This document shows positions 18,571 to 28,138 of a DNA stretch of 64,000 nucleotides, one piece after another. Both the position numbers and the translations under genes were made by a program. Under the pieces are notes generated by a model. That model was given only the letters and a program-made list of their open reading frames with translations, made no database searches and was not told the origin of the DNA. The DNA lies in NCBI RefSeq assembly GCF_002139935.1, contig NZ_CP015578.1, positions 620,001 to 684,000 of the forward strand, in the 5' to 3' direction. Every line of letters begins with the position of its first letter. Position 1 is the first letter of the stretch. The stretch comes from Campylobacter lanienae NCTC 13004 (GTDB lineage Bacteria; Campylobacterota; Campylobacteria; Campylobacterales; Campylobacteraceae).

Positions 18571-19401
18571 ATGATACAAACCTGCCTTTTCCCGGCTGCT
18601 GGATATGGAACTAGATTTTTACCAGCGACTAAAAGTCTGCCAAAAGAGATGTTACCGATCCTTACAAAGCCCTTAATCCACTATGGCGTAGATGAGGCTA
18701 GAGAGGCCGGTATGAGCAATATGGCATTTGTTACAGGGCGTGGAAAGAGAGCTTTGGAGGATTATTTTGATATAAGTTATGAGCTTGAGCATCAGATATC
18801 AGGGAGTAGCAAAGAGTATCTACTAAATGATATTAGAGAGCTTATGGATCAATGTACCTTTACCTTCACTCGTCAAATGCATATGAGAGGCCTTGGGGAC
18901 GCTATTTATAGCGGTAAGGGGCTTGTGGGAGATGAGGCTTTTGGGGTGATTTTGGCTGATGATTTATGTGTAAATGAAGATGGTGAAAATGTGCTTTCTC
19001 AAATGGTAAAAATCTATGAAAAGTATCGTTGTAGCATAGTTGCGGTAATGGAAGTACCTAAAGAAAATGTAAGTAGCTATGGCGTTGTAGATGGTAGATT
19101 TATAGAAGATGATTTGATAATGGTAAATGATATGATAGAAAAGCCAGACCCAAAGGATGCCCCTACAAATTTAGCTATCATCGGTAGATATATATTAACT
19201 CCTGATATTTTTGACATTATAGAAAATACAAATCCAGGTAAAAATGGCGAAATACAGATCACAGACGCACTCTTAAAACAGGCTCAAAATAATATGGTTT
19301 TGGCCTATAAATTTAAGGGACGAAGATTTGATTGTGGTAGTGTGAGTGGATTTGTAGAGGCTACAAATTTCTTTTTTGAGAGCGAAAATGGTAGAAAATA
19401 G
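18571..19401 (+). CDS. galU: UTP-glucose-1-phosphate uridylyltransferase
   Basis: 276-residue nucleotidyltransferase forming UDP-glucose from UTP and glucose-1-phosphate for glycan synthesis. The N-terminal loop AAGYGTRFLPATKSLPKEM and GVILADDLC are diagnostic. The frame is open from 18538, but AAGGA precedes the ATG at 18571, which gives the normal N terminus MIQTCLFPAAG. It overlaps pgi by 14 bases. galU-pgi-dps is also the C. jejuni order. Confidence 0.95.
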   Translation: MIQTCLFPAAGYGTRFLPATKSLPKEMLPILTKPLIHYGVDEAREAGMSNMAFVTGRGKRALEDYFDISYELEHQISGSSKEYLLNDIRELMDQCTFTFTRQMHMRGLGDAIYSGKGLVGDEAFGVILADDLCVNEDGENVLSQMVKIYEKYRCSIVAVMEVPKENVSSYGVVDGRFIEDDLIMVNDMIEKPDPKDAPTNLAIIGRYILTPDIFDIIENTNPGKNGEIQITDALLKQAQNNMVLAYKFKGRRFDCGSVSGFVEATNFFFESENGRK

Positions 19402-20602
19402 ACTTCAATTTCATAAGCAAAATATAAGTAGCATTAATAGCTACACAAGACGCATTAATGATGAGATGAATGATGGAGAAATCGGTTATTATCATCTACC
19501 AAAGCTTGAGATAAATGAGCTAGTAAGCTCTATTTCTAATATCAAAAATACCGATTTTGATAGTGTGGTTTTGATCGGCGTGGGCGGTAGTTCTCTTGGT
19601 GTGAAGGCTCTTTATGATATGTTAAATTTAAAAAAAGAGCTTATATTTTTAGATAATCTCGACCCATTTAGCATAGAGCAAAAATCAGCCAAAATCAACC
19701 CACAAAAATCGATTTTTATAGTATCTAGCAAATCAGGCACAACTATAGAAACTATATCTATATATAAATATTTATTGGATAAATTTAAGATTAAAGAGCA
19801 TAATAATTTTATATTTATAACCGACCCAGATAGCCCTTTGGAAAACTACGCTAAGAGCATAAATGCTATGGTGTTTAATATACCTAAAAATGTAGGCGGT
19901 AGATTTAGTGTGCTTTCTGCTATTGGCTTGGTTCCGCTTGGGCTTTGTGGAGCTGATATTAAAGCCTTGCTAGATGGTGCTAGTAGCGTAAAAGAGCAGT
20001 ATTTACATAACAGAGATGATACAATCATACAAAAGGCCTATCACTACGCAACACACAAAAATGCTAAAATTAATGTTTTGTTTAGTTATAGCGATAGATT
20101 GACTAGTTTTAATGAGTGGTATATTCAGCTATGGGCTGAGAGCCTTGGCAAAAAGCGTGGCTATAAAAGAGTTGGCCTAACACCTGTTGGATTAGTAGGT
20201 AGTAAGGATCAGCACTCATTTTTACAACTTATAATGGAGGGTATAAAAGACAAAACCGTTACATTTATAACTATAAAAGATCATAAAAGCGATATCATGG
20301 TGCCAAATTTGAGTTTAGAGTATTTAAATAGCTGTGATTTTGCTAATTCTAAATCAATTAGTGATATATTCAACGCTCAAGCTCACTCTACCATACAAGC
20401 CCTAGCTAGTGAGTTAATAAGCATTGATGAAATCGCCTTAGATAAGATAGATGAGTGGCATTGTGGGTGGCTTATATATTATTATGAGTTGCTTACTAGT
20501 GCGGTGGGAGTTATGCTTGGTATTAATACCTATGACCAACCAGGTGTTGAGACAGGCAAGAGAATACTTAAAAAGCTGTTAGAAAATAATAATAAATTCT
20601 AA
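19388..20602 (+). CDS. pgi: Glucose-6-phosphate isomerase
   Basis: 404 residues, interconverting glucose-6-phosphate and fructose-6-phosphate. The sugar-phosphate isomerase (SIS) core shows VGGSSLGVKALYD and SKSGTTIETI; family residues around GRFSVLSAIGL and QHSFLQLIMEG are present. The protein is shorter than the 550-residue enterobacterial enzyme, as is usual in Campylobacterota. In Campylobacter, which mostly lacks full glycolysis, Pgi mainly supplies sugar phosphates for surface glycans. Start at ATG 19388, inside galU. Confidence 0.95.
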   Translation: MVENRLQFHKQNISSINSYTRRINDEMNDGEIGYYHLPKLEINELVSSISNIKNTDFDSVVLIGVGGSSLGVKALYDMLNLKKELIFLDNLDPFSIEQKSAKINPQKSIFIVSSKSGTTIETISIYKYLLDKFKIKEHNNFIFITDPDSPLENYAKSINAMVFNIPKNVGGRFSVLSAIGLVPLGLCGADIKALLDGASSVKEQYLHNRDDTIIQKAYHYATHKNAKINVLFSYSDRLTSFNEWYIQLWAESLGKKRGYKRVGLTPVGLVGSKDQHSFLQLIMEGIKDKTVTFITIKDHKSDIMVPNLSLEYLNSCDFANSKSISDIFNAQAHSTIQALASELISIDEIALDKIDEWHCGWLIYYYELLTSAVGVMLGINTYDQPGVETGKRILKKLLENNNKF

Positions 20603-20650
20603 TTAATAAATTTTATTATTTAATTTATCAGATTTTAAGTTATTTATTTG

Positions 20651-20656
20651 TATAAT
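20651..20656 (+). promoter_or_regulatory. Probable -10 box for dps
   Basis: TATAAT after a T-rich stretch, 29 bases before the dps ATG. No clear Fur or PerR operator could be identified by eye around it. Confidence 0.5.
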
Positions 20657-20684
20657 TATGCGACTTAAAAATAAAGGATTAACA

Positions 20685-21122
20685 ATGAAAAATGTAGTAA
20701 CACAACTAAACCAACTTCAAGCTGATGCTCATAGCCTATTTGTAGCATTTCATGATTATCACTGGAATGTCAAAGGGCTACAATTTTTCTCAATTCACGA
20801 ATACACAGAAAAAGAGTATGATGAGTTAGCAGAGCTCTATGATGAGATGGCAGAGCGTGCTATCCAAATAGGCGGTAAAGCTATCACCAAAGCTGATGAA
20901 CTTCTAAAAATTGCTAAAGCACCAAAAATTAGCAAAGATAACTACACAGCTATAGAAGTTATAGAGGCTTTGAAAGTTGCGTTTGAATACTTAGTAGCTG
21001 AGTTTAAAAAGCTAGAAGAGGTAGCCCAAAAAGCTGATGATAACACAACAGTAGCAATAGCTCAAGAAAACTACGCTAAATTAGAAAAGAAAATTTGGAT
21101 GCTTAAAGCAACCTTGGCGTAA
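20685..21122 (+). CDS. dps: Dps ferritin-like protein
   Basis: 145-residue mini-ferritin that forms a 12-subunit shell, oxidising and storing iron and protecting DNA from peroxide. The ferroxidase signature [10 protein letters not shown] (about residues 22-31) and the helix [25 protein letters not shown] carry the metal-binding His, Asp and Glu residues. The frame opens at 20658, but AAAGGA and the ATG at 20685 give the expected N terminus MKNVVTQL. It lies 82 bases after pgi with its own promoter and is convergent with yceI. Confidence 0.95.
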   Translation: MKNVVTQLNQLQADAHSLFVAFHDYHWNVKGLQFFSIHEYTEKEYDELAELYDEMAERAIQIGGKAITKADELLKIAKAPKISKDNYTAIEVIEALKVAFEYLVAEFKKLEEVAQKADDNTTVAIAQENYAKLEKKIWMLKATLA

Positions 21123-21130
21123 TCTTAGGT

Positions 21131-21155
21131 GTAAAGCGGCTTAAAACCGCTTTAC
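21131..21155. terminator. Bidirectional terminator between dps and yceI
   Basis: A perfect 9-bp stem GTAAAGCGG/CCGCTTTAC with a 7-base loop lies in the 40-base gap between two convergent genes. A T-rich run follows on the + strand within 15 bases. Confidence 0.75.
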
Positions 21156-21162
21156 TAATTAA

Positions 21163-21729
21163 TTATTTTTTAACTGCTTCAATCTCGATATTTAGTTTAA
21201 TCTCATCACCAAGTGCCACTGTGCTAGAATCTGGCGCAAAGTTAAAATCACTTCTTTTGATTTTGCCTTCTAGGCTAAATCCTACTATTTCGGTGCCTTG
21301 TCTGTTTTTGCTTACGCCGCCAAATTCATAGTTTAGCACTACTGGTTTAGTAACATCTCTAATTGTTAAATCGCCTTTGATTTTGCCTTCACCATCTCCG
21401 CTTTTTTCATAGCTTTTCATTGCGAATTTGATTTGTGGGAATTTCGCAGTATCGAAAAAATCAGCCTTTTTAAGGTGCGCATCACGACCTTGATTATTTG
21501 TATCTATAGAATCTACTTCTATTGTAGCTGTTAGATTAGATGGGATTTTGTCTGTGATATCTAGCTCTCCACTAAATTTGCTAAATGTCCCTGTAACATT
21601 GCTAACTTGAAGGTGTTTGATCTTAAAAGCTGTACTAGAATGAACCGCATCAACGCTATAAATTGTCGCATTTGCCGCACCAAAAAGCAAGCCTAAAGCC
21701 GCAACTGAAGTTAAAATTTGTTTTTTCAT
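21163..21729 (-). CDS. yceI: YceI-family periplasmic lipid-binding protein
   Basis: 188 residues with a signal peptide ending in GAANA (about residue 21). The rest is a YceI lipocalin-like barrel: YSVDAVHSSTAFKIKHL, the NVTGTF segment, DFFDTAKFPQIKF and a C-terminal GDEIKLNIEIEA. Members bind isoprenoid chains such as polyprenyl quinone precursors, and several are acid- or peroxide-induced. An AGGAG-type ribosome site and a TATAAT box lie upstream. The exact ligand is unknown. Confidence 0.93.
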   Translation of the reverse strand: MKKQILTSVAALGLLFGAANATIYSVDAVHSSTAFKIKHLQVSNVTGTFSKFSGELDITDKIPSNLTATIEVDSIDTNNQGRDAHLKKADFFDTAKFPQIKFAMKSYEKSGDGEGKIKGDLTIRDVTKPVVLNYEFGGVSKNRQGTEIVGFSLEGKIKRSDFNFAPDSSTVALGDEIKLNIEIEAVKK

Positions 21730-21756
21730 ATTTTCTCCTTTTGAGTTTGTAAAATG

Positions 21757-21762
21757 ATTATA
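21757..21762 (-). promoter_or_regulatory. Probable -10 box for yceI
   Basis: TATAAT on the minus strand, preceded by TTTTTAGC, 28 bases before the yceI ATG. This is the common Campylobacter vegetative form. Confidence 0.5.
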
Positions 21763-21792
21763 TTTAGCTAAAAATAATATATATTAAATAGT

Positions 21793-22170
21793 TTAAATTT
21801 TATCAAAAACTCTTTGTAATCTACTATTTAAAAATTTGCTAAATTCATCAATTTTGATATCTCTTATCACGCTATCTCGCTGTTTTTTGCCCCATAATGA
21901 CTCAGGGAAGAACTCATCATCTCTAAATCTAGCTTGTATATGTATATGAACTCTAGGCAGATAATTAGCAAAACTCGCCCAATTAATCTTATCAGGATTA
22001 TAGAACTCTATCATCGCTTTTTCACACTCTAAGGCTGCTTCAAATAGTCTTTTTCTAGTATCATCATCGCAGTGGCTAATCTCTTTAAATTCGCCCTTTG
22101 TGAAGATTTTGACCCATGGGAGGGTATTTGGCTCAACTTCAATATAGATAAACTCATCGCTATAAATCAT
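21793..22170 (-). CDS. HIT-family nucleotide hydrolase-like protein
   Basis: 125 residues. The motif RVHIHIQARF places His-x-His-x-Gln where the histidine triad (HxHxH) normally is; a Gln at the third position also occurs in the GalT branch. The upstream strand PWVKIFTKGEF, which would contact the nucleotide base, also fits the HIT fold. Probable role: hydrolysis or transfer of nucleotide phosphoesters such as diadenosine polyphosphates, but the substrate is unknown. It is a single gene between yceI and a divergent DJ-1-like gene. Confidence 0.7.
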   Translation of the reverse strand: MIYSDEFIYIEVEPNTLPWVKIFTKGEFKEISHCDDDTRKRLFEAALECEKAMIEFYNPDKINWASFANYLPRVHIHIQARFRDDEFFPESLWGKKQRDSVIRDIKIDEFSKFLNSRLQRVFDKI

Positions 22171-22263
22171 GATTTAACCTTTATAAAATTTACTAAATTA
22201 TACCAAATTTATCACTATTTTATAGGAGTTTTGATAAGATGACGCAAAATATTAAGGTATGAG

Positions 22264-22644
22264 ATGAAAAGTTGTATAATAGTCTATGATGGTGTAAATA
22301 TCCTTGATTTTGCTAGAATTTATGATATTTTTGTTAAGTGTGGGATTGAGTTTGTTGTGATTGGTTTTAGAGATGATGCTACTGATGAGATAGGGCTTAG
22401 ACTTCCTATGCATATAAGCTCTGAGAGCTTATATGGTTATGATATTGTGGCTATTCCTGGTGGGAGCGGCGCTGAGATTTGGGCTGATGATGGTATATTT
22501 TTAAGCTGGATGAGAAGCAGTGAAGAGTCAAAAGATATAATATCATTAAATAATGGTAGCAAAATTTTAGATGGAGCTAGGCTTAATGGAGTTAAATTTA
22601 GCTCATCAAAGGCGATTTTAGAGTGGATAAAGAGCAGATCGTAA
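22264..22644 (+). CDS. Short DJ-1/PfpI-like protein
   Basis: 126 residues resembling the first part of DJ-1/PfpI (class I glutamine amidotransferase-like) proteins: an N-terminal MKSCIIVYDGVNILDFARIYDIF strand-helix, then YDIVAIPGGSG. The nucleophile elbow, usually an Ala-Cys-Gly-type turn, reads SLNNGSKIL, so the catalytic cysteine is absent, and the protein is about 60 residues shorter than the family norm. The frame is intact and its end overlaps the thiL start by 22 bases, so it may be a functional shortened form rather than decay. Its function is unknown. Confidence 0.65.
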   Translation: MKSCIIVYDGVNILDFARIYDIFVKCGIEFVVIGFRDDATDEIGLRLPMHISSESLYGYDIVAIPGGSGAEIWADDGIFLSWMRSSEESKDIISLNNGSKILDGARLNGVKFSSSKAILEWIKSRS

Positions 22645-23441
22645 TATCAAATTTTGCTAACAATCTAAATGGCGATGATGGTGCTGTAATCGGCAATATG
22701 GTTTATAGCAAGGATATGTTTGTTGAGGATATCCATTTTAAATCACATTGGCTTAGCCCCAAGCAGATTAGCTCAAAAGCAATGATAGTAAATTTAAGCG
22801 ACGCAATAGCGATGAATGCCACACCAAAGTATGCTCTATTGGGGCTTGGATTGCCTAGAAATTTAAGTAGCAAATATATCAAAGAGTTAAGCAACGGCCT
22901 TAAAGAAACTGCGGCGAAATTCAACACTCAAATAATCGGTGGCGATACGATTTCAAGCGATAAATTGATAATTAGCCTAACGATAATATCTCATTTAAAC
23001 TCTAAAAAACCATTAAGCAGATATGGAGCCAAAGTAGGGGATATAGTCTGTTATACTGGTAGATTGGGTGAGTCATTAAAGGGGCTTAAAACGCTTTTAA
23101 ATGGTGGTAAAATAGGCTCAAATTCACGCTTTGTAAAGCCAAATTTGAGATTTGAGTTTATTAAAAATAGTGCTAAATGGCTTAGATCTGGTATGGATAT
23201 CAGCGATGGATTAGCAAGCGATCTAGCCAAAATCACAGGAAATAAAGCGGTGAAATTCACTAAAAAACTATCTAAAATTGAGTTTATCAGTGGCGAAGAG
23301 TATGAGATGCTAATTGTCGTGCCGCCTAGAAATCTCAAAAGGGTATTAAACCAAGCCAAAATATCTAGAATCAAGCTAAATATCTTAGGTAAAATTATAA
23401 ACGAAAGGGCAAAATTCCATGGAAAATTCAGCCATTTTTAA
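22623..23441 (+). CDS. thiL: Thiamine-monophosphate kinase
   Basis: 272 residues. ThiL phosphorylates thiamine monophosphate to the active cofactor thiamine pyrophosphate. Family features: the NGDDGAVI N-terminal loop, FVEDIHFKSHWLSP, NLSDAIAMNATPKYALLGLGLP, IIGGDTIS and SGMDISDGLASDLAKI. The start is a GTG at 22623 inside the preceding gene; no ATG precedes the conserved region. It overlaps truD by 23 bases. It is slightly short of the usual 300 to 320 residues but all motifs are present. Confidence 0.93.
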   Translation: MDKEQIVISNFANNLNGDDGAVIGNMVYSKDMFVEDIHFKSHWLSPKQISSKAMIVNLSDAIAMNATPKYALLGLGLPRNLSSKYIKELSNGLKETAAKFNTQIIGGDTISSDKLIISLTIISHLNSKKPLSRYGAKVGDIVCYTGRLGESLKGLKTLLNGGKIGSNSRFVKPNLRFEFIKNSAKWLRSGMDISDGLASDLAKITGNKAVKFTKKLSKIEFISGEEYEMLIVVPPRNLKRVLNQAKISRIKLNILGKIINERAKFHGKFSHF

Positions 23442-24561
23442 GCCATTGCTTACCACTACTCACGCACCGATTAATGCCTATTTTAGTAAAAATTCAAGCG
23501 ATTTTGTCGTGCGCGAAATTCCATTATATGAATTTAGCGGAAGTGGCGAACATCTAATGATAGAGATTCAAAAAAAGGGCTTAAGCACCTTTGAAGCATT
23601 AAGCATATTCTCATCTGCTACCGGGGCAAAAATCAGAGATTTTGGCTATGCTGGATTAAAGGATAAAGATGGGATGACTACGCAATTTATATCGATACCA
23701 TCAAAATTTGAAAGCCAAATCAATAATTTTACTCACCCAAATATCAAAATAATAAAGACAATTTATCACAATAATAAGCTAAGAATCGGCCATCTAAAGG
23801 GCAATCACTTCTTTATCCGCCTTAAAAAGGTCTTGCCAAGCGAGGCAAAAAAGCTAGAAAATGCGATAAATTTGATTGATAGTCGTGGCTTTGCTAACTA
23901 CTTTGGCTATCAAAGATTTGGTAAATTCGCTGATAACTATCTAAAAGCCAAAGAGCTATTAATCGCAATTTCAAAAGGTGATAAAAAAGCCTTAAAAAGA
24001 TATAATCCAAAGCTTAGAGATTTTTTGATTAGTGCGTATCAAAGTGAGATTTTTAACCGCATTTTAAGCAAGCGTGTGGAGATTAGCCGATTTTGCGATA
24101 GTTTTAGCGTTAGGGAGTTGAGTGAGATTTATAAATTTGACCTTGATACTATCAAAAATTTAAAACGCCAAAAGCAGTTTTTTAAGCTAATTTGCGGTGA
24201 AGTGATGGGGCATTATCCATTTGGTAAGCTTTTTTTGTGTGAAAATTTGGATTTAGAAGTTGAAAAATTTATCCAAAGAGATCGCACTAGTTGTGGGTTG
24301 CTTATGGGATTTAAGACTTATGAGTCAAGTGGGATAGCACAAGAGATAGAAAGAGAGATTATAGCTCAAAATATGGAATTTGCTAATCTTATGAGTGGTT
24401 CAAGGCGATTTAACTGGGTTTGGGCTGATGATATGAAGTATAGTTATAATGAAGAAGAGGCTCAATTTAGCCTTAGTTTTACACTACAAAAGGGCTGTTA
24501 TGCTACAATTTTGTTGCGTGAGATTTTGGGTAGAGAGATATTTGATGGTGGGGATTTGTGA
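23419..24561 (+). CDS. truD: tRNA pseudouridine(13) synthase TruD
   Basis: 380 residues. TruD makes pseudouridine 13 in tRNA-Glu. The catalytic region GYAGLKDKDGMTTQFISIP contains the nucleophilic aspartate, and NYFGYQRFG is a second family hallmark. thiL-truD overlap is shared with C. jejuni. It is the last gene before a 386-base spacer. Confidence 0.95.
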   Translation: MENSAIFKPLLTTTHAPINAYFSKNSSDFVVREIPLYEFSGSGEHLMIEIQKKGLSTFEALSIFSSATGAKIRDFGYAGLKDKDGMTTQFISIPSKFESQINNFTHPNIKIIKTIYHNNKLRIGHLKGNHFFIRLKKVLPSEAKKLENAINLIDSRGFANYFGYQRFGKFADNYLKAKELLIAISKGDKKALKRYNPKLRDFLISAYQSEIFNRILSKRVEISRFCDSFSVRELSEIYKFDLDTIKNLKRQKQFFKLICGEVMGHYPFGKLFLCENLDLEVEKFIQRDRTSCGLLMGFKTYESSGIAQEIEREIIAQNMEFANLMSGSRRFNWVWADDMKYSYNEEEAQFSLSFTLQKGCYATILLREILGREIFDGGDL

Positions 24562-24947
24562 TTTAAATTGCAAATTTGGAATTTTTGATTTATGAAATTT
24601 GGAATTTTAAAATAACTTAAATTTGTAAATCTTGAATTACAAAATCTTAAATTCCAAATTCACAAATCCAAAGTGAAAATTCAAAACCAGAAATTTAAAT
24701 TTTAAAACCAAAAATTTAATCCCAAAATCCACAAATTTAAAATTTCAAATCCAAATCATTAAAATTAAAAATTCCAAAACCATAAATTCCGAAATACTAA
24801 ATTTTAAAATAAGTTAAACGTATAAATCTCAAATTTCAAAGTATAATTTTAAATCCAAAATTCGCAAATTAAAAACATAAAGTATAAATTCAAAATAAAA
24901 TTAGATTAAATCACAAAGGTAAATTTAGCAGATTTCTCTGCTAAATT
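24562..24947. other. G-poor AT-rich non-coding spacer
   Basis: 386 bases between convergent truD and docB with no gene. From about 24650 to 24900 the + strand has very few G residues, while C occurs mostly as CC or TCC inside A/T runs, giving a quasi-repeating pattern. The 14-mer AAATTTGGAATTTT occurs at 24572-24585 and 24595-24608, with an inverted counterpart AAATTCCAAATT at 24649-24660. A terminator hairpin closes the right end. Confidence 0.7.
24922..24947 (-). terminator. Terminator after docA-docB
   Basis: A perfect 11-bp stem AATTTAGCAGA/TCTGCTAAATT with a 4-base loop starts directly after the docB stop codon. It is convergent with truD and could act for both. Confidence 0.65.
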
Positions 24948-26747
24948 CTATTTAAAGCTTGATAGTTTGTTGTTAAGTTTGGTAGCACTATCTAAGATTT
25001 CATCTGATGAAGACTCTATTTGAGTGGCTAATTCTGTGAGTTGAGTAGCTGCGGTGCTGACTTTATCTATATTGTTATTTAGCATCGCCATTCTATCTTT
25101 AGCGTCGTTGGATTTTTCTTCTACTGTTTTGGTAGATTTGATACCAGAGTCTAGTTTGTTTATTGAATGGACTATCTCATTTTTGAGATCTGCGGCCTTG
25201 GATGATGTATTGCCCATTGATAGATGGATATCATCCATTAGCGATTTATTGTTATTTACTTGTTGGACTATGGTTTGGACTATGATATTGATATCACCTA
25301 GTGATTTGCTAGTTTTTTCAGCTAAGGCACGGACTTCATCAGCCACAACGGCAAAGCCTCTACCATGCTCACCAGCACGAGCAGCTTCTATAGCGGCATT
25401 TAGTGCTAGAAGGTTGGTTTGGTCTGCGATATCTTTAATAGAGTTAGTCACGCTATAGATTGTATCTGCGCTTTGAACGAGTTGATCCATATTTGTTACC
25501 ACTTCGTTCTCTTGTTGGCTACTTACTTCTATTAATTTTATAAGCTCTAAAAGCGTGTTTTCTACGGTATTCATAAGATTTTTTAGATCTTGCATATTGG
25601 CCGTAGCGTCATTGGCAAGCTGTTTATTTAAATTTATAGTGTCGTTTAGTAAGATTGTCAATTTTTGTACGCTTGCTACTTGTTCGTGTTGGTGAAGTGA
25701 GTTCTCTTTTAATTTATGTGCGTTTTGTTGTAAAGAGATTGAGTTTTTATGACTGCTATTTGCACTATCGATCGCTTCTAGGACGGAGTTTTGGACTATT
25801 TGGATAAATTTGTTTATATATCCAGCACTAGTGGCTAATTCGCTTTTTGGGTCTATTTTTAAGCGAGAGTTAAGATTTGCTCTGTTGCTTGCTAAATTTG
25901 AGCTAAGCGATTCTAGATTTTTAGTTGGGATAACTACTTTGACAAGTGTCAAATATATAAATAACGCAAATATAAGCAAGGTTACACCAAATACTATAAT
26001 TGAGATATATAGTTGGTTTTTGTTGTTTTCTTCTATTTGATTTGCGATTATGGTTTCAAATTTGGTTAATTTTTTGTTTAGCTCTTGATTTAGGTATAGG
26101 GTAGAGTTATCTTGCATTACGCTGATTTGGCTTAACATCATAGAGTAGTGCTTTTTAAATAAATTTAATAGCTCACTATCATCTAATCTAGCTTGATCTA
26201 CCTTTTTAACAAGCTCATTAAGCGTATCTAAAACATCTTTAGCCAATATATTTTGAGTTGATACAATGGCTAAGATTTGATCCATCGCCTCTAATAGAGC
26301 TAGGTTTTCTGGAGTTGGGTTTGCCACTACTAATTTATCTATATCGTGGCTTAGAGTGAATAGATATGCTTTTGAGTTTATAGCGATTGAATTTGCTGAT
26401 TTAAATCTCTCTAATTGTATCTGCTTATCCTCAAATGATTTAGATATTGAGCTTAGCATATTAGCATCTACATCCAAAGTGGCTAAATATTTTAAAGTTT
26501 CTCTAAATTTATTGCTATTGATTACGCTTTGGTCGTAGTTTATGAAATTAAATCTAGTTTTGAATACATGATCGATTTGTAGATCATAAATTTGTAGATG
26601 TTGCGTAGCCATTGTTATCTCTTTATTTTTTAGAGCGGATCTATAATTATTAAAAATAAATATCAAAAGAATAAAAATAAATATCAACACAAGCACAGTA
26701 AGTGCGATAAACTGCTTTAAAAAAGTGATTTTTCTAGAATTGTTCAT
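24948..26747 (-). CDS. docB: Methyl-accepting chemotaxis protein, DocB (Tlp10)-like
   Basis: 599-residue transmembrane chemoreceptor. Two membrane segments (about 12-31 and 247-268) frame a helical periplasmic sensor domain; a HAMP-like linker and the cytoplasmic coiled coil follow. The signalling tip is canonical ([19 protein letters not shown], then [18 protein letters not shown], about 450-490). It overlaps the end of the cytochrome c peroxidase gene by 14 bases; the same pair in C. jejuni is docA-docB, needed for chick colonisation. No C-terminal CheR-binding pentapeptide (xWxxF type) is seen. The ligand is unknown. Confidence 0.9.
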   Translation of the reverse strand: MNNSRKITFLKQFIALTVLVLIFIFILLIFIFNNYRSALKNKEITMATQHLQIYDLQIDHVFKTRFNFINYDQSVINSNKFRETLKYLATLDVDANMLSSISKSFEDKQIQLERFKSANSIAINSKAYLFTLSHDIDKLVVANPTPENLALLEAMDQILAIVSTQNILAKDVLDTLNELVKKVDQARLDDSELLNLFKKHYSMMLSQISVMQDNSTLYLNQELNKKLTKFETIIANQIEENNKNQLYISIIVFGVTLLIFALFIYLTLVKVVIPTKNLESLSSNLASNRANLNSRLKIDPKSELATSAGYINKFIQIVQNSVLEAIDSANSSHKNSISLQQNAHKLKENSLHQHEQVASVQKLTILLNDTINLNKQLANDATANMQDLKNLMNTVENTLLELIKLIEVSSQQENEVVTNMDQLVQSADTIYSVTNSIKDIADQTNLLALNAAIEAARAGEHGRGFAVVADEVRALAEKTSKSLGDINIIVQTIVQQVNNNKSLMDDIHLSMGNTSSKAADLKNEIVHSINKLDSGIKSTKTVEEKSNDAKDRMAMLNNNIDKVSTAATQLTELATQIESSSDEILDSATKLNNKLSSFK

Positions 26748-27669
26748 TATATTCCCCTGTTAAACTCTCTAAAAATGCGACTATATCTTCTACTGTTTGC
26801 TGATCTAGGAATTTGCCTAATTGATAATAAGCCATAAATTGCACGCACGCATCAAGTGTAGGAATACTACCATCGTGATAGTATGGGGCTGTTTTGGCTA
26901 TGTTTCTTAGGCTTGGGACCTTAAAGACCATTTTATCAGATTCTACCTTTGTAATCTCATAGCGACCCAAATTCTCTTGATTTGGATATGGCTCGAAAAT
27001 TCCGATCTTTTGATACATTGTCCCACCGATATTTTGACCTTGATGACAAGCTACGCAACCATTAGTTTTAAAGGCATTCCAGCCTCTTTTTGCTGCTTCA
27101 CTAATGGCATTTTCATCACCTTTTTGGTATCTATCAAATGGAGCATTTGGGGTGATTAATGTCTTTTCAAACTCAGCTATAGCATCAGTGATATTATCCA
27201 TATTTATTTCACCATAAATTTTCTTAAATTTAGCTTCATAATCAGGATTTTGCTCTATTATCTTTATAACTTCAGCTTCATCATTTAGTCCCATCTCTTG
27301 CGGATTAGTAAAAGGCGCTCTAGCTTGATCAGCTAAATCTTTAGCTCGGCCATTCCAAAATTGAACGAAATTAAATGCCGCATTGAATGTAGTTGGCGAG
27401 TTAAAAGGGGTATCCATAACTCCATTTATACCAGTTGAAAATACTTGATTATCCACACCAAAGGTCTTTGTATCGTGGCAGGTATTACACGAAACTTTCC
27501 CGTCTGCTGATAGTGTAGTATCCATATATAGCTGCTTTCCTAGCATTGCTTTTTCTTTGTTATATGGGATACTATCAGGAATAGGCGTAATCATCTGATT
27601 TTGATTTATCTCAGTTTGAGCACTACATATTGTCAAGGCTGATAAAGCTATGATTATCGCTCTTTTCAT
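26734..27669 (-). CDS. docA: Di-haem cytochrome c peroxidase, DocA-like
   Basis: 311-residue periplasmic enzyme reducing hydrogen peroxide with electrons from cytochrome c. A signal peptide (about 1-17) and two haem c sites CNTCH (61-65) and CVACH (about 205-209) are present; the fold of bacterial di-haem peroxidases is supported by [13 protein letters not shown] and [18 protein letters not shown]. It is co-transcribed with the overlapping chemoreceptor gene. In C. jejuni DocA contributes little to bulk peroxide resistance but to colonisation; that role here is inferred. Confidence 0.93.
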   Translation of the reverse strand: MKRAIIIALSALTICSAQTEINQNQMITPIPDSIPYNKEKAMLGKQLYMDTTLSADGKVSCNTCHDTKTFGVDNQVFSTGINGVMDTPFNSPTTFNAAFNFVQFWNGRAKDLADQARAPFTNPQEMGLNDEAEVIKIIEQNPDYEAKFKKIYGEINMDNITDAIAEFEKTLITPNAPFDRYQKGDENAISEAAKRGWNAFKTNGCVACHQGQNIGGTMYQKIGIFEPYPNQENLGRYEITKVESDKMVFKVPSLRNIAKTAPYYHDGSIPTLDACVQFMAYYQLGKFLDQQTVEDIVAFLESLTGEYNEQF

Positions 27670-27796
27670 CTTATCTCCTTATACAGTGAAACTAAATTTA
27701 AAAATTTAAATTTAAAAGTTAAAATTATGCCTTAAATTGAATTAAAATCTTATAAAATTTATTAAAACAAATAAAAAACTAATAGTAAATTTAAGT

Positions 27797-27812
27797 TATT
27801 TTTAGGTAAAAT
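27797..27812 (+). promoter_or_regulatory. Probable promoter of rnpB
   Basis: A T-rich block ending TTTTTAGG is followed by TAAAAT (27807-27812), 8 bases before the first base of the RNA's closing helix. Confidence 0.55.
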
Positions 27813-27818
27813 TACAAA

Positions 27819-28137
27819 TCGGTGCGATGGATGGTCGCAAGGCTTATAGTCTTGAGGAAAGTCCGAGCTGCAATAAGACAGAGTTCCACCTAACGGGTGG
27901 CTGAGGCAACTCAAGGGATAGTGCAACAGAAAGCAAACTACCACGCAAGTGGTGATGGTGAAACGGCGGAGTAAGAGCCCACCAGTGCTAATAGAGATAT
28001 TAGTAGCTATGTAAACCCAACTCGCAGCAAGAAGGGGTGGTTTGGAGTCTTATATTCAACCCTTCGCTTGAATTTGATCCAAAATCAAATCTAGATAAAT
28101 GACCGTCATAACAGAACTCGGCTTATAATCGCACCGC
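27819..28137 (+). ncRNA. rnpB: RNase P RNA, bacterial type A
   Basis: Catalytic RNA that trims the 5' ends of tRNA precursors. The closing helix P1 pairs GGTGCGAT (27821-27828) with ATCGCACC (28128-28135). The conserved core GAGGAAAGTCCGAGC lies near 27854-27868, with ACAGAAAGCAAACTACC and the GGTGATGGTGAAACGG region following, and the 3' core ACAGAACTCGGCTTA near 28110-28125. Total length about 317 bases is normal. Exact ends are judged from P1. The 3' end is 2-4 bases from the stop of the convergent fliT-like gene. Confidence 0.95.
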
Positions 28138-28138
28138 A

